Part shown: piece by piece, positions 34,820 to 43,943 of the stretch
How positions within the stretch are numbered: position 1 is the stretch's first letter
Layout of the letters: each line of letters opens with the position of its first letter
Source of the DNA: Ruthenibacterium lactatiformans
Lineage (GTDB): Bacteria > Bacillota > Clostridia > Oscillospirales > Ruminococcaceae
Direction: 5' to 3'
Assembly: GCF_000949455.1 (NCBI RefSeq)
Contig: NZ_JXXK01000015.1
Location: forward strand, 31,586-95,585
DNA: 64,000 bases
Notes under the pieces: model-generated
What the model was told of the DNA's origin: nothing
What the model saw: only the letters and a program-made list of their open reading frames with translations
Database searches by the model: none
Position numbers and translations under genes: made by a program

Positions 34820-35860
34820 TCAGATGCCCAGCACGCGCTCGATGCGGCCCGATTCAAAGGAGCGCCGGGCGGCCTCTACCACCTGGAGCGGCACAAATGC
34901 GTCGCGCGCTGTTTTGCTGTTGTTCGTGCCGTTCAGCAGATCGTCCACAAATGTCTTGTGATGAATGTACCCAAAGAACTGCGGGTCGACGGGGGCGGCC
35001 TGCCAGTGGATATCCTTGCGGGGATGGCCGTCCAGATTCCAGCCATAATATACGATATCGCTGCGGTGGGGATTGTACAGATAGATAACACCCTTCGCAC
35101 CGTAGATTTCCATTTCAAAGCGGTTGGTCTGCGCCACCTGCGTCCAGAAAACCTCGTGGAACACCGTTGCGCCGCTGGCCAGCCTGTAGTTGAGGATGGC
35201 GGTATTTTCCACACCGTTCAGGTTGGCACGCTCGCCGAATTCCTCTCTGCGCTTTTCGTCCCGCGGGGACAGGTGCAGCGCGAACACCTCTTCAATGGAG
35301 GACCCCGCCACTGTGTGGATCAGGTCCATCCCGTGGCAGCCGATGTCCATCATACAGCCGCCGTAGCCGGGCGCGGAATCGAACGGATTTTTGGTGGCGT
35401 TGCGCATGCGGATGTGGCGGATCTCGCCGATCTTCCCCTCTTCCACGATCCTGCGCGCCGCGATGGAGCCGTCCATATAGCTGTGCATGAAGGACGGCGT
35501 GAGTTTGACGCCCGCCTCGTCCACAGCGCGGATGATCTTGCGGCCTTCCTCAATGTTATAGGCAAAGGGCTTTTGCGAAAAGATATGCTTGCCCGCGGCG
35601 GCCGCCTCGATGCAGAGCGTCGCGTGCATCTCGATCTTTGTGAAGATGCACACCGCGTCGATGCTGCTGTCGTTCAGGATGTCGTGATAATCCAGCGTAT
35701 ATTTTTCAAAGCCGAAGTCGTCCTTTGCTTTCTGCGCGCGCTCCTCGATCAGATCGCAGGCCCACACGAGCTGCGCGCCCTCCACGCGCCGCAGCGCGGG
35801 CAGATGGTATTCGTTGGCGATGCTTCCGCAGCCGATCACGCCAAATCTGATTTTTTTCAT
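34820..35860 (-). CDS. Gfo/Idh/MocA family oxidoreductase
   Basis: The 346-residue enzyme starts MKKIRFGVIGCGSIANEYH (Rossmann loop) and has FSQKPFAYNI at the position of the family EKP motif, with Gln replacing Glu. The catalytic region reads CMMDIGCHGMDLIHTVAG with the conserved His/Asp. It is one of two Gfo/Idh enzymes in this operon. A GC-rich hairpin (35887-35913) separates it from the upstream binding-protein gene. Confidence 0.87.
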   Translation of the reverse strand: MKKIRFGVIGCGSIANEYHLPALRRVEGAQLVWACDLIEERAQKAKDDFGFEKYTLDYHDILNDSSIDAVCIFTKIEMHATLCIEAAAAGKHIFSQKPFAYNIEEGRKIIRAVDEAGVKLTPSFMHSYMDGSIAARRIVEEGKIGEIRHIRMRNATKNPFDSAPGYGGCMMDIGCHGMDLIHTVAGSSIEEVFALHLSPRDEKRREEFGERANLNGVENTAILNYRLASGATVFHEVFWTQVAQTNRFEMEIYGAKGVIYLYNPHRSDIVYYGWNLDGHPRKDIHWQAAPVDPQFFGYIHHKTFVDDLLNGTNNSKTARDAFVPLQVVEAARRSFESGRIERVLGI

Positions 35861-35886
35861 TGTTCTTCTCCTTTGGAGCGGCGTCC

Positions 35887-35913
35887 CCCCGCGCCTGGTT
35901 TACAGGCGCGGGG
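35887..35913 (-). promoter_or_regulatory. Stem-loop after the solute-binding-protein gene
   Basis: An 11-bp perfect GC stem (35887-35897 with 35903-35913) with a GTTTA loop lacks a T-tract. It probably protects the mRNA 3' end of the binding protein and lowers downstream expression. Confidence 0.6.
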
Positions 35914-35935
35914 CGCCGCATAATGCATTTTCCGC

Positions 35936-37573
35936 TCAACCCTTCCAGCGGTCGTAAGCGTCCTGGTTGATTTTGATGTAATCCTCAACCGGCATATTGT
36001 TCAGTTCCGCCACGTAGGCGTCCCACTCGCTCAGGCTCTTTTCGCCCGTGATGAACTTCACCACATTCTCCGTGGCGTAGTTGACGATATCCTGCGCATA
36101 GGTGCCCAGCTTGATGCTCTCCTCCTCGGTAAACTTTACGCGAGGCACTGTCTCAAAGGGCACCACATAATCGCGTACCACATCGTTGGCCGCTTTGGTT
36201 TCGGGCAGCTGGGCCGCGCTCTGGTCCACTTCGTTGGTGATATACTGAGGCAGGTAGCCGCCCGGGAAGATGGCCCACTGGCCCAGAGCCTGGTCCAGCG
36301 TCAGCCCGTCGGGGTTGTTCTTGATGTTATCCAGCAGCTGGTACTTGCCGTCCACGACCTCATAGCTCTCGCCCTCGATGCCCAGGCGGCACAGCACGGT
36401 GCCTTCTTCGCTGTAAAAATAGTCCAGCCAGCGCATGGTTGCTTCGGGATATTTGTTGGCGGTGGTGATGACGGCAACGCCCGTCATCTGCACGTTGCTC
36501 TCCACGTTGATGAGCGCGCGGTCGCCGTAGGGGCCTTCCAGCACGGGGCACTGCACATAGTTCTCAGCGGCGGCGCCCATCCACTGGGTGTTCTGCGCGC
36601 GGGCCACAAAGCCCACCTGGCCGGCGTTCACCTTTGCGGCGGCCTGGGTCTGGTCCTGAGAATAGCTTTCCTTGTCTACCAGGCCCTCCGTCCACAGCTT
36701 GTTGTAAAATTCCACCATATTTTTGAATTTGTCCTCACGGCCGATGAAGCGCACGTTGCCCGCGTCGTCGATATCCAGCCAGCTGAAGGCATAGTCGGAG
36801 TCCATAACGCCGTTGATGCCGAAGCCCCAGGAGCCGAGCAGGTCGTAGAACATACGGTGGGGATAGTCCTTACCCACCACGCAGTAGGGAATCTCGTCCT
36901 TTTGGCCGTTGCCGTTGGGGTCGTTGTCGCGGAACGCCACCAGCACGTCATACAGCTCGTCAACCGTCGTAGGCGCTTCCAGGCCCAGGTTGTCCAGCCA
37001 GGTTTTGTTGATCCAGTAGTGGTGGATCAGGTTGCCCTCGGTCTTGTTGAGCTGCGGGCAGGAATAGATATGGCCGTCCGGCATGGTAATGCCCTTGCGG
37101 ATGGCGTCGTCCTGCTCGATCAGCGCCGAAAGGTTGGGCGCATAATCCAGATACTCGTCCAGCGCAACGAGCTGTCCGTTGGCCGCATATTTCATCTCTT
37201 CCTGCGGGCTGATCTTCGCGCGCAGGATAATGTCCGGCAGGTCATCGGAGGCAAAGGCCAGGTTGCGCTTCTCCGTGAAGCCCGCGTCCGGCACGCATTC
37301 CCATTCGATGTGGATGCCTGTCAGCTCCTCCATGCGCTTGAGGGCCGGGTGCTCGTTCCAGTCCTTCACATTCGCGTTCAGGGCGACCATGCCCCGCAGT
37401 GTGATCGGCTCGTTCACGATGGGGAAGCCCTCGGCGTTCACGTTGGAGTCCCCCGCCGCGCTCGCGCTCTGCGCGCCGGACGCAGGCGTACTGCCGCTCT
37501 GTGTGCCGCCGCAGCCCGCCAGCACGCCGCACAGCATCACGGCTGCCAAAAACATGCTCAACCACTTTTTCAT
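35936..37573 (-). CDS. Extracellular solute-binding lipoprotein (LplA-like)
   Basis: The 545-residue binding protein has a lipoprotein signal peptide (MLCGVLAGCGG) and a Ser/Ala linker. The mature part begins GFPIVNEPITLRGMV and contains ITMPDGHIYSCPQLN and DPNGNGQKDEIPYCV, all typical of the large Lpl/Yte-type binding proteins. It captures an oligosaccharide for the two permeases that follow upstream in the operon. No ATPase is present, as usual for this class, which borrows a shared MsmK/UgpC-type ATPase. Confidence 0.93.
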   Translation of the reverse strand: MKKWLSMFLAAVMLCGVLAGCGGTQSGSTPASGAQSASAAGDSNVNAEGFPIVNEPITLRGMVALNANVKDWNEHPALKRMEELTGIHIEWECVPDAGFTEKRNLAFASDDLPDIILRAKISPQEEMKYAANGQLVALDEYLDYAPNLSALIEQDDAIRKGITMPDGHIYSCPQLNKTEGNLIHHYWINKTWLDNLGLEAPTTVDELYDVLVAFRDNDPNGNGQKDEIPYCVVGKDYPHRMFYDLLGSWGFGINGVMDSDYAFSWLDIDDAGNVRFIGREDKFKNMVEFYNKLWTEGLVDKESYSQDQTQAAAKVNAGQVGFVARAQNTQWMGAAAENYVQCPVLEGPYGDRALINVESNVQMTGVAVITTANKYPEATMRWLDYFYSEEGTVLCRLGIEGESYEVVDGKYQLLDNIKNNPDGLTLDQALGQWAIFPGGYLPQYITNEVDQSAAQLPETKAANDVVRDYVVPFETVPRVKFTEEESIKLGTYAQDIVNYATENVVKFITGEKSLSEWDAYVAELNNMPVEDYIKINQDAYDRWKG

Positions 37574-37627
37574 CTTTCATCCTTCTTTCTCTTTTTTATA
37601 TATCCCGGAGGCCTTACGGCCTCCCGT

Positions 37628-38530
37628 CTACCCTTTTACCGCGCCGATCATGACGCCCTTGACGAAAAACTTCTGCAGGAACGGATACAAAACCAGCATC
37701 GGCACGCTGGAAACGATGATCACCGCGTATTTGATGCTCTCTCCCACCATAAACTTACTGATGTCCATACCCGCGGTGTCGATCATGCTGTCCGCCATGT
37801 TGTTCAGCAGTATTTCCCGCAGGAACATCTGCAGCGGATAGGCCGAGCGCTCGCTCAAATAAATCAGGCCGTTGAAATAGCTGTTCCAGAAGTTCACGCC
37901 GTAGAACAGCACCAGAACGGCAAGGATGGGCGCCGAAAGCGGAAGCACCATTTTAAAGAATACGCGGATGTCTCCGCAGCCGTCCATGGATGCGGCCTCA
38001 TACAGCTCTTCCGGTATCGTGTTCTGCATGAAAGTGCGGGCAACGATAATGTTATACACCGACACCGTTCCCACCAGGATGACGGCCCACATGGTATTGT
38101 ATAAGCCCAGATTTTTCACCATCAGGTAAGTGGGTATCATCCCTCCGGAAAAAAACATTGTGAACAGGAAAAACCCCATCAGCTTGCTTCGTCCGTACAG
38201 TTTTTTGCGGGACAGCGGATATGCCGCGCTGAATGTGATTATGATGGTGACAAGCGTCCCCACAACCGTATAGATCAGAGTGTTTTTATAACCGGTAAAA
38301 ATGTCCCCGTTGCGGAATACCTGCTTGTATGCTTCCAGGTTGAAGCCTTTCGGCCACAGCCACACGTTCCCCTGAAATATCTCCATCGGGTCGCTGATGG
38401 ATGCGACAAGCACGAAAATCAGAGGATACAAAATCACTACAACGCTGACTGCGGTGAGGCCCCCAAGCACAATATTGAACGCCCTGTCTCCTGCGCCCAG
38501 TTTTTGTTTGCGCCTTTTTACTGCCGACAT
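37628..38530 (-). CDS. Carbohydrate ABC transporter permease (LplC-like)
   Basis: The 300-residue inner-membrane permease has six hydrophobic segments and the EAA loop ELYEAASMDGCGDIRVFFKMVLPLS that contacts the ATPase. Its C-terminus PFLQKFFVKGVMIGAVKG is a hallmark of the LplC/YtcP subgroup, which ends in GAVKG. It pairs with the upstream LplB-like permease. Confidence 0.93.
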   Translation of the reverse strand: MSAVKRRKQKLGAGDRAFNIVLGGLTAVSVVVILYPLIFVLVASISDPMEIFQGNVWLWPKGFNLEAYKQVFRNGDIFTGYKNTLIYTVVGTLVTIIITFSAAYPLSRKKLYGRSKLMGFFLFTMFFSGGMIPTYLMVKNLGLYNTMWAVILVGTVSVYNIIVARTFMQNTIPEELYEAASMDGCGDIRVFFKMVLPLSAPILAVLVLFYGVNFWNSYFNGLIYLSERSAYPLQMFLREILLNNMADSMIDTAGMDISKFMVGESIKYAVIIVSSVPMLVLYPFLQKFFVKGVMIGAVKG

Positions 38531-38555
38531 AATCCATACCTCCTTCTTCCCACCA

Positions 38556-39542
38556 TTAGAACAGGCTCGTATCGCTGATTTTTTTTGCGATCTTATTGAC
38601 TGTCAGCAGCAAAACAATGTTGATAATGTTGTTGAACAGCCCGATGGCCGTGGAAAACCCGTAATCGCTGTTGATGAGGCCCGCTTCATATACAAAGGTG
38701 GATATCACCTGCGACGTTTCAGTATTCTGGGCGTTCTGCATCAGGAATACTTTTTCAAAGCCCATATTCATTACCTGGCCCACATCCAGGATGAACATGA
38801 TGATGGCCGTAGGCAGGATACCCGGCAGGTTGATGTGCAGAATACGCTGGAGGCGGGACGCGCCGTCGATCTGTGCCGCCTCATGCAGCTGCGGGTCGAT
38901 GGCGGCCAGCGCCGCAATATAAATGATGGAGTTCCAGCCCGCGTTCTGCCACACGCCCGACCATACATACATGGACGGGAACGCCGCCGAGCTTGTGAGA
39001 AACCCGAACTTCTCAAAACCCATTTTGTCGAGGAACACGTTGATCAGGCCGTTGCCCTGGTTGAAGAACAGGTTCAGGATGCCTACAAGGACCACCACAG
39101 AAATAAAATGCGGCGCGTAAGAAATGGTCTGCACGGCTTTTTTCAGCTTTGGGCTTTTCACCTCGTTGAATACCAGCGCCAGCAAAATCGGGAACGGGAA
39201 CGCCACTATAAGGTTATACAGGCTCAACCCTACCGTATTTCGCAGCAGCCTCCAGAAATAATAGGAATCAAAGAAACGGTTCAGGTTCTCCATTCCCGTC
39301 CACGTGCTGCCCCAGATGCCCAGCCGGGGCGAGTAGTACTTGAAGGCGATCTGCACGCCGTACATCGGCAGATAACAAAAAATAATGAAATAGACGATCG
39401 CAGGGATCAAAAACAAGTAAAGGCTCTTGCTTTGGTTGAGCTTTGTGAGCACCCGCCTGCGCCGCTGCCTGCCGCGCGCCCGCTTTTCGGCGCGTGTCCG
39501 TGCCGGTGCGGCCGTCCGGCCGCCCTGCAGCATTTTAACCAT
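38556..39542 (-). CDS. Carbohydrate ABC transporter permease (LplB-like)
   Basis: This 328-residue permease begins with a very basic cytoplasmic leader and then LYLFLIPAIVYFIIFCYLPMYG, the classic LplB/YteP start. The EAA loop reads LHEAAQIDGASRLQRILHINLPG. The start ATG 39542 is preferred over the ORF opening at 39647, since an AAAGGA site precedes it and the extra leader is not conserved. It is the first gene of the minus-strand operon running to 29196. Confidence 0.92.
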   Translation of the reverse strand: MVKMLQGGRTAAPARTRAEKRARGRQRRRRVLTKLNQSKSLYLFLIPAIVYFIIFCYLPMYGVQIAFKYYSPRLGIWGSTWTGMENLNRFFDSYYFWRLLRNTVGLSLYNLIVAFPFPILLALVFNEVKSPKLKKAVQTISYAPHFISVVVLVGILNLFFNQGNGLINVFLDKMGFEKFGFLTSSAAFPSMYVWSGVWQNAGWNSIIYIAALAAIDPQLHEAAQIDGASRLQRILHINLPGILPTAIIMFILDVGQVMNMGFEKVFLMQNAQNTETSQVISTFVYEAGLINSDYGFSTAIGLFNNIINIVLLLTVNKIAKKISDTSLF

Positions 39543-39601
39543 TTTTTTCACCGTCCGTCCTTTGGATTTGTGTTCATAGTACAACTCAAAACACGATTTT
39601 G

Positions 39602-39636
39602 CCATGTGCAAAAATTGACATCCGCCGCAATATTTG
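39602..39636. promoter_or_regulatory. Dyad operator candidate, copy 1 (importer operon)
   Basis: The 35-nt block contains CAAAAATTG and CAATATTTG as inverted arms separated by 10 bases (39609-39636). The same block, 31 of 35 bases identical, occurs at 43792-43826. It lies 60 bases upstream of the LplB-like gene and between it and the divergent araC-type promoter. Confidence 0.65.
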
Positions 39637-39656
39637 CCCAGATACACCCTTAATTC

Positions 39657-39685
39657 TTGTTTTTATTGTTAAATATTCCTATAAT
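39657..39685 (+). promoter_or_regulatory. Promoter of the AraC-type regulator
   Basis: TTGTTT (39657-39662) and a perfect TATAAT (39680-39685) are spaced by 17 bases, about 50 bases before the regulator start. Confidence 0.75.
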
Positions 39686-39738
39686 ATTTTTACAACAGAA
39701 GAAAAAACAGCAAAATTCTACAATTGGAGGTGATGAGT

Positions 39739-41988
39739 ATGAAAGAAAAGCTGCCCGGGCTCTTTCGTCCGCTGATGAAATTCAATGTAACCGCTGTAAT
39801 GGTCATCATTCTGATGTTCTCTGTTTTCAATGTTTTTTCCATTGTCCGCACACAGCAGCGGCAGGCCAGCCTGCAGACGATGGCCCTGAGCCAGGCCAGC
39901 CAGCAAATCGGGGATTTCATCGCCAGTGCCGAACAGTTGGGCATCGTCGTCCAGAATGATTCCCAGCTCATGGCTTATAACCTTTATAATAACAGAGACC
40001 TGCCCCACAATATCGTCTGGGAGCTGGAAATGCTGGCGCCCTCCGTCAACTCTCTCTCCTCCCTCAGCATCGTTTACGTAGATTCGCTGTACCCGCAAAT
40101 CAACGGCGTCATCTATTCCAGCGCCGGGCGGTTCAGCTACGCCGATTACTGCCGCGACGAACTGAGCGGCAGCCTCACGGAAAACCAGCTTATGGAAGTG
40201 GTGTATGCCGCGGATCATGCCCATTTCGTGCCCCAACTCTCAGGCAATACCAGAAGCCTTTTGTATGTGATGCCCATCCCCTCCTCGTATGTGTTCTCTC
40301 CCGGCAGACTGCTGCTGCGGCTGGACTATACCTCCTTTACACGCGGGCTGCGCGCCACAGCGGCCGGAAACAGCGACATTTATGTATTCGACAGCGAAGA
40401 AAACCTGCTTTTGTACTTTGGCCCCACTTACGGCAACGATATCACCGCCGCCCGTGCTGCCGCAGTCGGGCCTGAAAGCCTTTCCGGCAAGGCCGTATTT
40501 CGCCACGAGCTGGAGAATTACGGTATCCAGGTGGTGCAGGCCCTGGATTTCTGGCAATATTATCAGCCTACGCTCACAGCTGTTCTCAGCCTTGTGCTGC
40601 TGGCAGCTTTCGTCACGGTGTCGGGCCTCCGCCTTTCTTATGTGCTGGCACAAAATACCGCCCGCCCGTTTTCCGTATTGGTACAGCGCGCCTCCCAGCT
40701 GGGCGGCGTGACGCCCGCGGAGGAACCGGATGAGATTGCCCGGCTCTCTCATATTTTTGAAGACCTCGTGGAGCAGCAGACTTCTCTGACAGCCGCTATG
40801 GAGAGCCACAGCCAACTGGAGGAATCCCAGTACCTGCTGTATCTGCTGGGCGTGCTTGGCGGGCGGGACTTTTCCGAAACCGTCGTACAGAAATACAGTA
40901 CGCTGCTTTCCCGCTGGAGCCGCTTCGGCCTGCGCGTCCTGGTGTTCCGCTTTGACGATACCATTCATTTTGTGGAGACGTATCTCCCCAAGCAGCAATG
41001 GAGCATCAAATCCGCTTTGCGGCAGGAATTTGCCGCGATGTGCGGGGCGCAGGACGGCTTCGGCGCGGCGGTGGACCTGCAAAACGGGCAGGGGATCGCG
41101 GCGGTCGCTGCCTTCGGGCCGGACGCAGACTGCGCCTGCATTCTGGACGCCATCCGCGAAGCGCTGTGCCGCAGCTGCGGGCTGTCGCTCTCCTGCGGCA
41201 TCAGCAGCGCGGTCTATGCGGCCGGAGATCTGCCCCATGCCTTCCGGGAGGCGAGCGCCAACTGCCGGTACCGCCTCTTCCACGCCAATTCCACCATTAC
41301 GCCGGAATTTGTGGCCGACATCCGCAACCAGCGCACGCGTCTCTCTTATACGGGCGCGGACGATATTCTTCAAGCAGTCAAGGCGTGCAGCTACCCGGAC
41401 ATCTCCCGCGGAGTGGGGCGCTTCTTTGCCGATATCACCCGGGCCGCCACCCTTCCCTCCTACAAACTCGCCTATTTTGACATGCTTTCACGCCTGAACA
41501 AGCTGATTCCGGAATGCGCCGAAAACAAGCAGACCATGCTGGTAAACATGTTGGACCTGCTGTATGAAAACTGTTACGAGAGCACGGAAGTGCTCCAGCA
41601 GGACCTGTACAAATTCTGTATCCTGCTGGCCGATACCCTGTACGAGCAGCGCTCGGCGCAGCTGAGCGGCGGCCTGCTGGGCACGATTTATGACTATGTG
41701 GAGGAAAATTATGCCTCGCCCGCGCTTTCGCTTTCCTCCATTGCCGAGAGCCTGCGTTTTTCTCCCTCTTATCTCACCCGTTGTTTTAAGGAAAAGACAG
41801 GTATTTCCCTGATGCAGTACATCGACCGTAAGCGCTTTGAGGAGAGCAAGCGCCTGCTGGCTGCCACCGCTTTGCCCGTTAAGGCCATTGTGGAGCGCGT
41901 TGGCTACACCGACGAGGCGAATTTTTCCCGCAAATTCAAAAAATATGAAGGCGTTACGCCCACTCAATACCGCGCCATGCAGAAATAA
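39739..41988 (+). CDS. Membrane-bound AraC-family transcriptional regulator
   Basis: The 749-residue protein has a membrane helix near residues 17-37, an extracellular sensing region, and a second helix near residues 280-305 (LTAVLSLVLLAAFVTVSG). A cytoplasmic middle part leads to a C-terminal AraC DNA-binding domain: LSSIAESLRFSPSYLTRCFKEKTG, then VGYTDEANFSRKFKKYEGVTPTQYR. This class regulates adjacent Lpl-type importers in response to external sugar. ATG 39739 is 8 bases from GGAGG; the ATG at 39733 is too close. It is divergent from the importer operon. Confidence 0.9.
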   Translation: MKEKLPGLFRPLMKFNVTAVMVIILMFSVFNVFSIVRTQQRQASLQTMALSQASQQIGDFIASAEQLGIVVQNDSQLMAYNLYNNRDLPHNIVWELEMLAPSVNSLSSLSIVYVDSLYPQINGVIYSSAGRFSYADYCRDELSGSLTENQLMEVVYAADHAHFVPQLSGNTRSLLYVMPIPSSYVFSPGRLLLRLDYTSFTRGLRATAAGNSDIYVFDSEENLLLYFGPTYGNDITAARAAAVGPESLSGKAVFRHELENYGIQVVQALDFWQYYQPTLTAVLSLVLLAAFVTVSGLRLSYVLAQNTARPFSVLVQRASQLGGVTPAEEPDEIARLSHIFEDLVEQQTSLTAAMESHSQLEESQYLLYLLGVLGGRDFSETVVQKYSTLLSRWSRFGLRVLVFRFDDTIHFVETYLPKQQWSIKSALRQEFAAMCGAQDGFGAAVDLQNGQGIAAVAAFGPDADCACILDAIREALCRSCGLSLSCGISSAVYAAGDLPHAFREASANCRYRLFHANSTITPEFVADIRNQRTRLSYTGADDILQAVKACSYPDISRGVGRFFADITRAATLPSYKLAYFDMLSRLNKLIPECAENKQTMLVNMLDLLYENCYESTEVLQQDLYKFCILLADTLYEQRSAQLSGGLLGTIYDYVEENYASPALSLSSIAESLRFSPSYLTRCFKEKTGISLMQYIDRKRFEESKRLLAATALPVKAIVERVGYTDEANFSRKFKKYEGVTPTQYRAMQK

Positions 41989-41996
41989 CGGCAAAA

Positions 41997-42032
41997 GCCC
42001 GGCGCTTTCCCGTTTCTGGGAAAGCGCCGGGC
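41997..42032. terminator. Hairpin after the AraC-type gene
   Basis: A 15-bp perfect stem (41997-42011 with 42018-42032) follows the stop by 8 bases. No T-tract follows on the plus strand, but TTTTGCC follows on the minus strand. The rest of the 320-base gap to the MATE gene holds no credible ORF. Confidence 0.6.
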
Positions 42033-42130
42033 TCAGCTTGTCGAAAAAGCTGCGCTTTTGCGCCAAGCTACCTACGAACAGGGCCTGCGGCCCCGTTCGC
42101 CGCGCACGGCGCGGGGTTATTTTAAATGAA

Positions 42131-42151
42131 AAAAGGGGCTCCACCCCTTTT
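42131..42151. terminator. Symmetric A/T-flanked hairpin
   Basis: AAAAGGGG and CCCCTTTT pair around CTCCA, a short stem with T-tracts on both strands. It may end MATE transcripts on the minus strand. Confidence 0.55.
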
Positions 42152-42309
42152 GGCGGCATTCGCCGCGTGGCTTGCACTTTGCTGCGCAAAGATGCATGGC
42201 TTTGCCACCGCCAGCTTTTTCCCCGGACGCTTCTTTTGCTTCTTTGCCTTTTTCGTCGGTCTGTCTGGGCCCGGGCTTTCATTTTTTCCGCTGCGGCGTT
42301 CCACGCGCC

Positions 42310-43659
42310 TCACAGCCTTGCAACACGCGCCAGCCCTCTGTGCCAGCGGCGCGTGAGGATATACCAAAGATAAATGGAAACGCTGACCAGCGGCCCCACC
42401 AGAACAGCCACCCCGACGCCCGGGAACCCCATCCACCGGGAGAACAGGAACGACGCCGGAACGCGGCAGCACAACTGCGCGACGACCCCCACCAAAAGGC
42501 TCGCCTCCACATTTCCCGTGCCGCGGATGAACCCGATGAGCGGGCCGACCGTGGCAAACAGCGGGTAAGACCACACCGTAACGCGCAAAAATGCTGCGGA
42601 CTGCTCAATGACCGCAGGGTCGGAATCAAAACAGGCGGAAAACTCGGAGGCAAACCCAAGCACCAGGAGCGATGTCCCCAGAGCGGCTCCTGCCGAAAGG
42701 ATGATTGCTTTCCACAACCCTTCCAGCGCCCGCTTCTGCCGGCCGGCTCCTATGTTCTGGGAGGCGTAAGCCGACATGGTCTGGTTCATGGCTCCGTCCG
42801 TAAAAATGGCAAGGCTGTTGATCCGCGAGCCCACTCCATAGGCGGCGCTGGAGGCCAGCCCGAAGCTGTTGGCCACGCCGCTGACGGTGAGCATGGCCAG
42901 GTTGACCATGACCTCGTTGAGCGCCGTGGGCACGCCGAACAGCAGGATATTTTTCAAATGCTTTTTATGGAAGCGCACTGCCCTTGCCGAAAGGCGCAGC
43001 GCCGCTCCGCCCCTTGCGAACTGTACGGTGCCGATGACGAATGCCGCCACCTGAGAAAGCACGGTGCCCAGCGCCGCGCCGAAGGCGCCCATGCCCAACC
43101 ATACAATGAACACCGCGTCCAGCGCAATATTCGCCGCCGAGGAAATGATCACGAAAGACATGGATGCCGCCGCATTGCCCAGCCCGCGCTGCAGCGCGCC
43201 GATCAGGTTATATCCAAAGGTGAACACGGTTCCCGCAAACACCGTATACAGGTACCGCTTTGCCTCCGGCATCGCGGCGGCCGGAGTCTGCACAAGCCGC
43301 AATATCTGCGGCACAAACAAAAGCCCCAGTACGGTCATAACAGCAGCCATCAACGCATACAGCGCCACGCTGGTGTGGGCCGCATCCTGCGCCTGCTTTA
43401 TATCGCCCGCACCCAGCAGGCCGCTGATGACCACCAGCACCCCCGCCGACATGCCCGACAGAGTAATGATCATCACGTTCATGATCGGCCCGCACACAGA
43501 AACCGCAGCCAGGCTTTCCGTGCCGGTAAACCGGCCGACAAACAGCATGTCCACCGCGTTGTAGGTAGACTGCACCAGATTCGAGATCATGATCGGTATG
43601 GAGAATCCCAGCAGGCTGCGCCAGATGGAACCGCTCGTCATATCGTGAGAACGCGCCAA
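42310..43659 (-). CDS. MATE family efflux transporter
   Basis: The polytopic protein of about 449 residues has 12 hydrophobic segments. MATE features are WRSLLGFSIPIMISNLVQSTYNAVDMLFVG at the start and the second-half repeat FGVPTALNEVMVNLAMLTVSG. It should export drugs or a metabolite using Na+ or H+. The start is uncertain: TTG 43659 has AGGGGGAG 8 bases upstream, whereas ATG 43641 is 26 bases away and TTG 43665 abuts the site. The dyad block at 43792-43826 lies about 130 bases upstream, linking it to the sugar importer. Confidence 0.87.
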   Translation of the reverse strand: MARSHDMTSGSIWRSLLGFSIPIMISNLVQSTYNAVDMLFVGRFTGTESLAAVSVCGPIMNVMIITLSGMSAGVLVVISGLLGAGDIKQAQDAAHTSVALYALMAAVMTVLGLLFVPQILRLVQTPAAAMPEAKRYLYTVFAGTVFTFGYNLIGALQRGLGNAAASMSFVIISSAANIALDAVFIVWLGMGAFGAALGTVLSQVAAFVIGTVQFARGGAALRLSARAVRFHKKHLKNILLFGVPTALNEVMVNLAMLTVSGVANSFGLASSAAYGVGSRINSLAIFTDGAMNQTMSAYASQNIGAGRQKRALEGLWKAIILSAGAALGTSLLVLGFASEFSACFDSDPAVIEQSAAFLRVTVWSYPLFATVGPLIGFIRGTGNVEASLLVGVVAQLCCRVPASFLFSRWMGFPGVGVAVLVGPLVSVSIYLWYILTRRWHRGLARVARL

Positions 43660-43791
43660 ACACAACTCCCCCTGTCAACGGTGTCCGCCCGCTCCGAGCG
43701 TCCCGCGCCGCTGCATCTTGAAGCAACGCGGCCGCTTTGCACCAGCCAGGCCGTCCATTTGTTGTATTTTACACCGCCGTCCTCAAATTTT

Positions 43792-43826
43792 CCATCTGCA
43801 AAAATTGATATCCGCTTCAATATTTG
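43792..43826. promoter_or_regulatory. Dyad operator candidate, copy 2 (MATE gene)
   Basis: This is the second copy of the 35-nt block at 39602-39636, with the same CAAAAATTG and CAATATTTG arms and 10-base spacer. It is in the 280-base gap between the MATE start and the end of the B12-type ATPase gene; nothing else is seen in that gap. Confidence 0.65.
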
Positions 43827-43943
43827 ACGTTTTATTTTTGCTTTCTTTGCGGTGCGCGCCTTTTTTTGCCGCGCCGCGGCAAAATGCCCAGAGCACGGGA
43901 ATCCCGTTTTCCGGTTTCTCCAACGGCCGGACGCGGCACACTG

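Noticed and set aside
41488..42282. 264-codon minus-strand ORF containing GVEPLFSFK
   Set aside because: Most lies antisense to the AraC-type gene; the rest covers hairpins. This kind of stretch is a frequent false ORF in GC-rich intergenic DNA.
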